64,000 nucleotides of DNA from the NCBI RefSeq assembly GCF_000359125.1, contig NZ_CAAF010000003.1, forward strand, positions 124,001 through 188,000. Direction: 5' to 3'. The stretch comes from Mesorhizobium sp. STM 4661 (GTDB taxonomy: Bacteria > Pseudomonadota > Alphaproteobacteria > Rhizobiales > Rhizobiaceae). Below the pieces are notes generated by a model that did no database searches, had not been told where the DNA came from, and saw only the letters and a program-made list of their open reading frames with translations. This document shows, piece after piece, positions 57,893 through 64,000 of this stretch (position 1 is the first letter of the stretch; the number at the start of each line of letters is the position of its first letter). The position numbers were made by a program, and so were the translations under genes.

Positions 57893-58039
57893 CTAACCAT
57901 GACTTTGGGCTTGCCGCGAGCGATCCGGATTTGAGATACGCCCCGGCGCATACCAGACGAGGAGCTGAGTCACCGCCGACAACGCGACGAAATACAGGAT
58001 CGATCCTGCCCATAACATCAAGGTTGTTCTGCGAGTCAT
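57893..58039 (-). CDS. 48-residue membrane protein coupled to xdhC
   Basis: A short gene, ATG 58039 to TAG 57893, whose ATG overlaps the xdhC stop (ATGA). The product starts MTRRTTLML, continues as one membrane helix (WAGSILYFVALSAVTQLLVWY) and ends in a polar tail. Basic N-terminus before the helix favours the cytoplasmic side for the start. Translational coupling argues that it is real and part of the xdh operon. The role is unknown; it may anchor or assist XDH maturation. Nothing else is seen in 57762-57892. Confidence 0.7.
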   Translation of the reverse strand: MTRRTTLMLWAGSILYFVALSAVTQLLVWYAPGRISNPDRSRQAQSHG

Positions 58040-59028
58040 CGCGCCAGCTCAGTGGCGAACGCCGGTAATGTGAGGCGTCCGGTCGATTGCTGGCCGGACT
58101 TCACCAGCGCCGTCATGATCTGGGCTGCCGCGAGCGCCGCGATCACCTGCGGGCGCTTGTCCTTGACGGCATCGCCGCCGATCGGCGAGACGAGACGGGC
58201 GAACCCCGCCTCGGTACCTTCCGCTGACTTCAGAAACCAGCTCTTGAAGGTCGCTTTCTTGGTCCTGGAGCCGATCATGCCGACATAGGCGGTGTCGTTC
58301 CGCTTCAGCACCTCGGCGACGATGAGGAAGTCGAGAGCGTGGTCGTGGGTGAGGATGGCGAAAGCGGCGCCCGCTGGCGCCTCGCGCACCACGGCCTCGG
58401 GCATTGGCGTCAGCATCGTCTCGACCGTTTCCGGCATCCCCTCCAGCGCCTCGGCCCGCGTCTCGACGACGACGACATGCACCGGCAGCAAGGCCGCCGC
58501 CGACGCCAGCGCCTGGCCGACATGGCCACCCCCGAAGAGGTAGAGGTGAGGCAGATGCGCCTCCTCGGCCTCGGCATTGCGGATGAGTTCGGCCCCAAGG
58601 GCCGGGTTGAGCAGCCGTATCGATACCTCGACCCTGCCGCCGCAGCATTGGCCGATTTCCGGCCCAAGCGGAATGTCGAGCGTGGCGCGAGTATCCCTCC
58701 CCCTTGAGGGGAGGGTGGCGGCGAAGCCGTCGGGTGGGGTCGCCGCGGCAGTGCTCGACGCTCTGGCGGTGCCTTCCGAGACGGCCCCCTCTGGCCGCTT
58801 CGCGGCCATCTCCCCCTCAAGGGCGGAGAGAAGCAGCTGCCGGGCCTTGTCGATCGCCATGTATTCGAGCTGGCCGCCGCCGATCGTGCCTGATGTCGCC
58901 GATGCCGAGACCAGCATGAAGGCGCCGGTTTCGCGCGGCGTCGAGCCTTTCGTCGCCGCGACCTCGACCAGCGCAATGCGGCCCTGGCCAGCAAGGAAGT
59001 CTTTCAGGCTTTGCACTTTCGAGTTCAT
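58036..59028 (-). CDS. xdhC: Xanthine dehydrogenase accessory protein XdhC, with an in-frame repeat insertion
   Basis: A 330-residue XDH maturation factor, which sulfurates and inserts the molybdenum cofactor. GRIALVEVAATKGSTPRETGAFMLV and SGTIGGGQLEYMA are in the N-terminal part; GGRVEVS and FGGGHVGQALASAAALLPV start the Rossmann part; IGSRTKKATFKSW is near the end. Residues about 69-112 interrupt the family alignment: they are Ala/Gly/Arg/Pro-rich and are encoded by a palindromic repeat (58693-58831). ATG 59028 overlaps the xdhB stop (ATGA). A longer upstream frame runs into xdhB and is rejected. Confidence 0.93.
   Translation of the reverse strand: MNSKVQSLKDFLAGQGRIALVEVAATKGSTPRETGAFMLVSASATSGTIGGGQLEYMAIDKARQLLLSALEGEMAAKRPEGAVSEGTARASSTAAATPPDGFAATLPSRGRDTRATLDIPLGPEIGQCCGGRVEVSIRLLNPALGAELIRNAEAEEAHLPHLYLFGGGHVGQALASAAALLPVHVVVVETRAEALEGMPETVETMLTPMPEAVVREAPAGAAFAILTHDHALDFLIVAEVLKRNDTAYVGMIGSRTKKATFKSWFLKSAEGTEAGFARLVSPIGGDAVKDKRPQVIAALAAAQIMTALVKSGQQSTGRLTLPAFATELAR
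58693..58831. repeat. Palindromic repeat inserted in frame inside xdhC
   Basis: Arms TCCCTCCCCCTTGAGGGGAG (left) and CTCCCCCTCAAGGGCGGAGA (right), each self-complementary, flank inner pairs (GGCGGCGAAGCCGTC and GGCCGCTTCGCGGCC). It has the nested design of the intergenic elements at 567-718, 45680-45826 and 61461-61614. Its core length is a multiple of three and it has no stop codon in the xdhC frame. Confidence 0.85.
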
Positions 59029-61427
59029 TTTTGCATTCCCGGTTGGGAAATATAGGCTTTTTTGGCCGGATTTGCACTTTCTGCCCCCGCCTTGGCCGCA
59101 CCTTTCAATCGCTCGATCGCCATCAGCACGCGTTCTGGTGTTGCGGGGGCATCGAGGCGCGGACAGACCTTGTGATCGGCGACGCTCGCCACCGCATCCG
59201 ACAGCGCATGCAGCACCGACATGCCTAACGGGAACGGTGGCTCGCCGACGGCCTTGGAACGATGCACCGTTGGTTCGCTCGCTTCCGGCCAGTCGGCCAG
59301 CGTCACATTGAAGATCTTCGGCCGGTCGGAGGCGAGCGGGATTTTGTAGGTCGACGGCGCATGGGTGCCCAGCCGGCCCTTGGCGTCCCACCACAATTCC
59401 TCGGTCGTCAGCCAGCCCATGCCCTGGATGAAGCCGCCCTCGATCTGGCCGAGGTCGATGGCGCGGTTCAGCGAGCGGCCTGTGTCGTGCAGGATGTCGG
59501 TGCGCTCGACCATGTATTCGCCGGTCAGCGTGTCGACCGAGACTTCGGAGCAGGAAGCGCCATAGGCGAAATAGTAGAATGGACGGCCTTGGCCCTTGTC
59601 GCGGTTCCAGTGGATCTTCGGCGTCTTGTAGAAACCCGCCGCGGAAAGCTGGATGCGGGCCATATAGGCCTGCTTGACGAGGTCGGCGAAGGCGATCTCC
59701 TGATTGCCGATGCGCACCCGGTTGGGCAGGAACAGCACCTGATCGCGCGGCACCTGGTATTTTTCGGCGGCGAAATCGGTCAGCCGGTCCTTGATCTGCC
59801 GGGCGCCGTTCTGCGCCGCCATGCCGTTGAGGTCGGTGCCGGACGATGCGGCGGTGGCCGAGGTGTTCGGCACCTTGCCGGTGGTCGTCGCGGTGATCTT
59901 GACCTGGTCGAGATCGATCTGGAACTCTTCCGCCACCACTTGCGCCACCTTGACGTAGAGACCCTGCCCCATCTCGGTGCCGCCATGGTTCAGATGCACC
60001 GAACCGTCGGTGTAGACATGCACCAGCGCGCCGGCCTGGTTGTAATGCGTGGCGGTGAAGGAGATGCCGAACTTGACCGGCGTCAGTGCCAGGCCACGCT
60101 TGATGAAGCGGCTGTTGGCGTTGAACGCATCGATGGCGCGGCGGCGCCTCGCATAGTCCGCGCTCACCTCCAGTTCGGCGACGATGCGATGGATGATGTT
60201 GTCCTCGATCGTCTGGTGATAGGGCGTGACGTTGCGGTCTGAGGTGCCATAAAAATTCTGCTTGCGGATTTCGAGCGGATCCTTGCCGACGGCGAAGGCG
60301 ACCTCGTCGATGACACGCTCGGCTCCGACCATGCCTTGCGGGCCGCCGAAGCCGCGAAAGGCGGTGTTCGACACGGTGTTGGTGTAGAGCGGCGCAGATT
60401 GTGCGTGCACCGCCGGCCAGAAATAGGTGTTGTCGCAGTGGAACAGGGCGCGGTCGGTGACCGGGCCGGACAGGTCCGACGAGAAGCCGCAGCGCGCCGC
60501 GAACATGAAGTCGACGCCGAGGATGTTGCCGTCGTCGTCAAAGCCGACCTCGTAGTCGACGAGAAAATCGTGACGCTTGCCGGTGGCGATCATGTCGTCG
60601 TCGCGATCGGGACGGATTTTTACCGCGCGGTGGTGCTTCTTGGCAGCAATCGCGGCCAATGCCGCAAACTGGTTGCCTTGCGTTTCCTTGCCACCGAACC
60701 CGCCGCCCATCCGGCGGATTTCCACCGTGATGGCGTTGCTCGGCACGCCGAGCGCGTGGCTGACCATATGCTGAACTTCGCTCGGATGCTGGGTCGAGGA
60801 ATAGATGGTGACATCCTGGTCCTCGCCGGGAATGGCCATGGCGATATGGCCCTCGAGATAGAAATGCTCCTGTCCGCCGATGCGCATCCGCCCCTTGAGC
60901 CGGCGCGGCGCCGCCTTGATCGCCGCGGCGGCATCGCCGCGCTTCAGCGTCAGCGGCGGCGTGACCAGCTTGTCTTTCCTGGGATCGAGCTCGCCGATGT
61001 CGGTGACGAAAGGGAGTTCCTTGTACTCGACCTTGGCCAGCCTGGTGGCGCGGCGCGCCTGTTCGCGCGTCTCGGCGATGACGCAGAAAATCGGCTGGCC
61101 ATGGAACTGCACCTTGCCGTCGGCAAGCACCGGCTCGTCATGGCGGCCGGTCGGCGAAATGTCGTTCTCGCCAGGAACGTCCTTTGCCGTCAGCACGTCG
61201 ACGACACCGGGTGCGGCACGCACCGCCGACAGGTCCATGCTGGCGATGGTGGCATGCGTGGCCGTGCAAAGCCCGAGACAGCCATGCAGCGTGCTGGCTG
61301 GTTCCGGCATGTCGTCGATATAGATCGCCGTGCCGCTGACATGCTTGTGCGCGGAATCATGGCGCTGGTCGGTGGCAACGCCGCCGGAGATTTTTTGCGC
61401 CTTGAGGTTGGGAGCGTGCGTGGTCAT
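59025..61427 (-). CDS. xdhB: Xanthine dehydrogenase molybdopterin-binding subunit
   Basis: An 800-residue large subunit carrying the molybdenum cofactor that oxidises hypoxanthine and xanthine to urate. GGGFGGKETQGNQFAALAAIAA, FRGFGGPQGMVGAERV, HGGTEMGQGLYVKVAQV and ATAASSGTDLNG are in the expected order; the C-terminal catalytic glutamate region is KAVGEPPFPLGMSV. ATG 61427 fits the family start; the frame is open 285 bases upstream, but that part is repeat-derived and rejected. The stop overlaps xdhC. Confidence 0.97.
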   Translation of the reverse strand: MTTHAPNLKAQKISGGVATDQRHDSAHKHVSGTAIYIDDMPEPASTLHGCLGLCTATHATIASMDLSAVRAAPGVVDVLTAKDVPGENDISPTGRHDEPVLADGKVQFHGQPIFCVIAETREQARRATRLAKVEYKELPFVTDIGELDPRKDKLVTPPLTLKRGDAAAAIKAAPRRLKGRMRIGGQEHFYLEGHIAMAIPGEDQDVTIYSSTQHPSEVQHMVSHALGVPSNAITVEIRRMGGGFGGKETQGNQFAALAAIAAKKHHRAVKIRPDRDDDMIATGKRHDFLVDYEVGFDDDGNILGVDFMFAARCGFSSDLSGPVTDRALFHCDNTYFWPAVHAQSAPLYTNTVSNTAFRGFGGPQGMVGAERVIDEVAFAVGKDPLEIRKQNFYGTSDRNVTPYHQTIEDNIIHRIVAELEVSADYARRRRAIDAFNANSRFIKRGLALTPVKFGISFTATHYNQAGALVHVYTDGSVHLNHGGTEMGQGLYVKVAQVVAEEFQIDLDQVKITATTTGKVPNTSATAASSGTDLNGMAAQNGARQIKDRLTDFAAEKYQVPRDQVLFLPNRVRIGNQEIAFADLVKQAYMARIQLSAAGFYKTPKIHWNRDKGQGRPFYYFAYGASCSEVSVDTLTGEYMVERTDILHDTGRSLNRAIDLGQIEGGFIQGMGWLTTEELWWDAKGRLGTHAPSTYKIPLASDRPKIFNVTLADWPEASEPTVHRSKAVGEPPFPLGMSVLHALSDAVASVADHKVCPRLDAPATPERVLMAIERLKGAAKAGAESANPAKKAYISQPGMQK

Positions 61428-61460
61428 TGAACAACCCCGGTGATGCGGTGTTCCTTCACA

Positions 61461-61614
61461 CCCCCCTCCTGTCCTGCCGGACATCTCCCCCGCAAGGGGG
61501 GAGATTGGCAGCTTCAACCTCACCGCCCGTTCAACAGTACCGGCGATTGGCGAAAGCCGACGCGACACCCGATCTCCCCCCTTGCGGGGGAGATGGCCGG
61601 CAGGCCAGAGGGGG
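61461..61614. repeat. Palindromic intergenic repeat, class A copy 2
   Basis: Arms CCCCCCTCCTGTCCTGCCGG(ACATCTCCCCC) and the inverted GGCCGGCAGGCCAGAGGGGGG flank a core of about 60 bases. The arms match the element at 567-718. It sits between xdhA and xdhB, so the operon transcript would carry this hairpin in its middle. Nothing else is seen in 61428-61653. Confidence 0.88.
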
Positions 61615-61653
61615 GTGGGAAGGATCGCGGCCTTCAACATCGTCGTCGCCATC

Positions 61654-63135
61654 TCACGCCGCCTCGTATCTTGAAACCTGGATCGGCGCCTTGGTGCCGG
61701 TGGTCTCGACAAAGAAACGCAGCAACAGGTTCCTCGCCGCCAGAGCCCGGTATTCGGCAGAGGCCCGCATATCGGTCAGCGGTGTGAAATCCCTGGCGTA
61801 TTCGGCCATCGCAGCCTCTACCGTTTCTTCCGTCCACGGCTTGCCGAGCAACGCCTTTTCGACAGCCGACGCGCGCTTCGGCGTTGCGGCCATGCCGCCA
61901 TAGGCGATGCGGATATCGGCCACGCTGCCGTCCTTGGCGAGCGTCAGGCAGAAGGCGCCGAGGGCCGCGGTGATATCCTCGTCGCGGCGTTTGGTGATCT
62001 TGTAGACGGCAAACTTGGTGCCCTTGGCCGGCACCGGCACATGCACGGCCTCGACGAATTCGCCTGATAGCCGGTCCTGCTTGCCATAGGCGATAAAATA
62101 ATCTTCCAGCGGGATCGTGCGCCGCTTCTTGCCCCGCCGCAACGTGAGTTGTGCACCGAGCGCGATCAGCGGCGGCGGCGTGTCGCCAATCGGCGAGCCG
62201 TTGGCGATGTTGCCGCCGATCGTGCCCATGTTGCGCACCTGCTCGCCGCCGATGCGGTCGAACAGCGGCCCCAGCGCCGGGATGCGCTTCGACAGCGTAG
62301 CGAAGGCTTCGCTGTAGGTGGCGCCGGCGCCGATCGAAATCACGCCCTTGTCCTCGGAAATCGTGCACAGACCATCGAGATTACCGATGAAGATCACCGG
62401 CGAAATGTCACGCATATGCTTGGTCACCCACAGGCCGACATCGGTCGAGCCGGCAACGATGGTGGCGCCCGGTTCCTTGTCGAGCACGCTTGCCAGATCG
62501 TCGGCATTGGCCGGCACGACCAGCCGCTGCTTGCCCGAGCCGATCTCGACGCGTGTACCGTCCTTCATCGCCGCAAGCTTCGCGGTGATCGCCTTGCGCT
62601 CCGCCGCCAGCGGATCCTTGGCCGCCCTGCCGTAGCTGGAAATGGCGCGTGCGGCGCGGACGATCGCCTCATAGCCGGTGCAGCGGCAGAGATTGCCCTG
62701 CAGCGCCTTCTCGATGGCCGCGTCCGACGGCTCCGGCAATTTCATCCAGAGCGCGTAGAGCGACATGACGAAGCCCGGCGTGCAGAAGCCGCATTGCGAG
62801 CCGTGGAAATCGACCATCGCCTGCTGTACAGGGTGCAACCTGTTTCCATCGCCACGCAGATGCTCGACGGTGACGACATGGGTGCCGTCGAGCGAACCGA
62901 GGAAACGGATGCAGGCATTGAGGCTCTCATAGACCAGCCTGCCGGCGGAAAGCCGCCCGACCAGCACGGTGCAGGCGCCGCAATCGCCCTCGGCGCAGCC
63001 TTCCTTGGTGCCGCGCAGCGCGCGGTTGAGCCGCAGCCAGTCGAGCAAGGTCGCGTTGGGCGCGACAGTCGTCAGCGCCACATCCTCACCATTCAGGATG
63101 AAGCGGATCTCGTTGCGTGTCTTGACCTTGGCCAT
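61654..63135 (-). CDS. xdhA: Xanthine dehydrogenase small subunit (2Fe-2S and FAD)
   Basis: A 493-residue subunit bearing the two [2Fe-2S] clusters and FAD. The first cluster has GCAEGDCGACTVL; the second has SQCGFCTPGFVMS and GNLCRCTGY. The FAD domain starts near residue 200 with VAGSTDVGLW and has GTIGGNIANGSPIGD; a C-terminal CO dehydrogenase flavoprotein-type domain follows. Electrons go from the molybdenum subunit through the clusters to FAD and NAD. Its ATG is four bases from the uraH stop on the same strand. Confidence 0.97.
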   Translation of the reverse strand: MAKVKTRNEIRFILNGEDVALTTVAPNATLLDWLRLNRALRGTKEGCAEGDCGACTVLVGRLSAGRLVYESLNACIRFLGSLDGTHVVTVEHLRGDGNRLHPVQQAMVDFHGSQCGFCTPGFVMSLYALWMKLPEPSDAAIEKALQGNLCRCTGYEAIVRAARAISSYGRAAKDPLAAERKAITAKLAAMKDGTRVEIGSGKQRLVVPANADDLASVLDKEPGATIVAGSTDVGLWVTKHMRDISPVIFIGNLDGLCTISEDKGVISIGAGATYSEAFATLSKRIPALGPLFDRIGGEQVRNMGTIGGNIANGSPIGDTPPPLIALGAQLTLRRGKKRRTIPLEDYFIAYGKQDRLSGEFVEAVHVPVPAKGTKFAVYKITKRRDEDITAALGAFCLTLAKDGSVADIRIAYGGMAATPKRASAVEKALLGKPWTEETVEAAMAEYARDFTPLTDMRASAEYRALAARNLLLRFFVETTGTKAPIQVSRYEAA

Positions 63136-63138
63136 GTC

Positions 63139-63513
63139 TCAGCTCCCCCTGTAGGTCGAATAGCCGTAGGGCGAGATCAGCAACGGCACATGGTAGTGCA
63201 CCGTCTCGGCCATGCCGAAGCGGATCGGCACGCTGTCGAGAAAGGCCGGTTCCGGCAGTTTTGTTGCCTGCCGGCGCAGATAGTCGCCGGCGGCGAAGAC
63301 CAGTTCGTATTCACCGGTGCGGAAGTCGGTGCCGGCAAGCAGTGGCGCGTCGCAGCGGCCGTCATTGTTGGTGACCACCGTCTTCAGATGCGTGCGCGTG
63401 TCGCTGTCGAGACGGTAAAGCGCAATCGACAGGCCCGCCGCCGGGCGGCCGGTCGCGGTGTCGAGAACATGGGTCGTCAGACGCCCGCCATCGGCTTTCG
63501 ACGTTTCTGCCAC
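63139..63513 (-). CDS. uraH: 5-hydroxyisourate hydrolase (transthyretin-like)
   Basis: A 124-residue transthyretin-like hydrolase converting 5-hydroxyisourate to [29 protein letters not shown] at the start and the C-terminal [16 protein letters not shown] are diagnostic. GTG 63513 is chosen because AGGAGG lies 6 bases before it and it yields the family length; the frame extends to 63585 without a good site. It heads the xdhABC operon and is divergent from puuE. Confidence 0.95.
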   Translation of the reverse strand: MAETSKADGGRLTTHVLDTATGRPAAGLSIALYRLDSDTRTHLKTVVTNNDGRCDAPLLAGTDFRTGEYELVFAAGDYLRRQATKLPEPAFLDSVPIRFGMAETVHYHVPLLISPYGYSTYRGS

Positions 63514-63541
63514 TGGCCGCCTCCTGTTTCCGATATGAACG

Positions 63542-63587
63542 AATTGGCCCGGTACAATCGAACATGGTGATGAATTGTGCGCCAATT
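63542..63587. promoter_or_regulatory. Divergent control region of uraH and puuE
   Basis: AATTGGC (63542-63548) and GCCAATT (63581-63587) are a perfect 7-base inverted repeat with 32 bases between. It lies in the 193-base divergent gap and may bind a purine regulator such as the LysR protein at 54482-55402; this is conjecture. Confidence 0.35.
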
Positions 63588-63706
63588 AAAGGCGATGCAT
63601 AAGTCCCGGTCGAGCGGAGCCCGACAAAAACACTTTCAAAAATTTTCGGGGGAATGCGCAAGCAGCCCTTTCGATATCCTCATCACAACATCCGGCAGGA
63701 GCGACA

Positions 63707-64000
63707 ATGCGTTACCAACGGAACATGCGCGGCTATGGGGCCAATCCTCCCGATCCGATATGGCCCGGCGGCGCGCATGTGGCGGTGCAGTTCGTCGTCA
63801 ATTACGAGGAAGGCGGCGAGAACTGCGTTCTGCATGGCGACAAGGCGTCGGAAGCCTTCCTGTCCGAGATCGTCGGTGCTGCTCCCTGGCTCGGTCAGCG
63901 CCACTGGAACATGGAATCGATCTACGAATATGGCGCCCGCGCCGGCTTCTGGCGGCTCCATCGCCTGTTCACCGAGGCGCAAGTGCCGGTGACCTGCTAC
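63707..64000 (+). CDS. puuE: Allantoinase PuuE (polysaccharide-deacetylase family), N-terminal part
   Basis: The first 98 residues of PuuE, which hydrolyses allantoin to allantoate. RYQRNMRGYGANPPDPIWPGGAHVAVQFVVNYEEGGE is diagnostic, and NMESIYEYGARAGFWRL follows. ATG 63707 has GCAGGAG upstream. The gene runs off the window end; in relatives the OHCU decarboxylase gene uraD often follows or is fused, which would complete the pathway. Confidence 0.93.
   Translation, partial: MRYQRNMRGYGANPPDPIWPGGAHVAVQFVVNYEEGGENCVLHGDKASEAFLSEIVGAAPWLGQRHWNMESIYEYGARAGFWRLHRLFTEAQVPVTCY

Noticed and set aside
59029-59394. Longer xdhC reading frame starting inside xdhB
   Set aside because: Lies within the conserved end of xdhB in another frame; the overlapping ATGA at 59028 is the natural start.
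61428-61712. N-terminal extension of XdhB by about 95 residues
   Set aside because: The extension is translated from the palindromic repeat and the end of xdhA; family alignment starts at ATG 61427.

Overview
The window is GC-rich, gene-dense chromosomal DNA of an alphaproteobacterium. Gene content and intergenic repeats fit the Rhizobiales, most likely Mesorhizobium or a close relative. The evidence is the aroA-cmk-rpsA block, a three-subunit transhydrogenase next to an aa3-oxidase subunit IV gene, a cytochrome-linked urate hydroxylase (PuuD), a CTTGGA-N17-CTATAT promoter before gyrB, and several palindromic repeats of the kind scattered through rhizobial genomes. No tRNA, rRNA, insertion sequence, prophage or CRISPR array was seen.

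Layout. 1-3400: the end of aroA, then cmk and rpsA with a strong terminator. 3400-11800: a short-chain dehydrogenase, a ThDP decarboxylase resembling 2-ketoarginine decarboxylase, a divergent basic-amino-acid ABC transporter (ATPase, binding protein, two permeases), an Ldh-family dehydrogenase, a structured candidate ncRNA, and DoxX. 11900-19800: an NDUFA9-like reductase, a cytochrome P450, gyrB, a two-gene membrane operon led by a 25-residue protein, and a membrane-anchored alpha/beta hydrolase. 19800-31900: pntAA-pntAB-pntB, an aa3 subunit IV protein, a DUF3096 protein, an FeeM-like acyl transferase beside a GGDEF/EAL protein, a giant indolepyruvate ferredoxin oxidoreductase, a lipoprotein and a CGNR regulator. 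32000-38000: a lone LivH-like permease, then a TRAP transporter whose binding protein is separated from its membrane subunits by a zinc alcohol dehydrogenase. 38100-47000: a glutamine amidotransferase, an inhibitor-like secreted protein, a LacI/2-hydroxyacid-dehydrogenase pair, an EamA exporter, DUF2000, MarR, an intradiol dioxygenase, and a CobW GTPase with a WD40 protein. 47100-50000: a class-III aminotransferase coupled to a PuuA-like glutamine synthetase.

50000-64000 is a purine-degradation locus: glycerate kinase, an HbpS/GlcG-like protein, guanine deaminase, urate hydroxylase PuuD, a LysR regulator, two coupled luciferase-like monooxygenases, xdhA-xdhB-xdhC with a coupled 48-residue membrane protein, 5-hydroxyisourate hydrolase and the start of PuuE allantoinase. 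Together these cover guanine to xanthine to urate to allantoin to allantoate. The glycerate kinase could salvage glyoxylate-derived glycerate at the end of the pathway.

The most unusual features are: a palindromic repeat carried in frame inside xdhC; two octanucleotide tandem arrays that each begin at a stop codon and have inverted arms; a LacI gene that seems to need a CTG start, behind a perfect palindromic operator; a permease gene whose start may have been disrupted by an adjacent repeat; a structured candidate ncRNA with its own terminator; and three small membrane-protein genes. I did not find a convincing wholly new defence or biosynthetic system. The FeeM/GGDEF-EAL pair and the two monooxygenases in the purine locus are the best leads for new biology.
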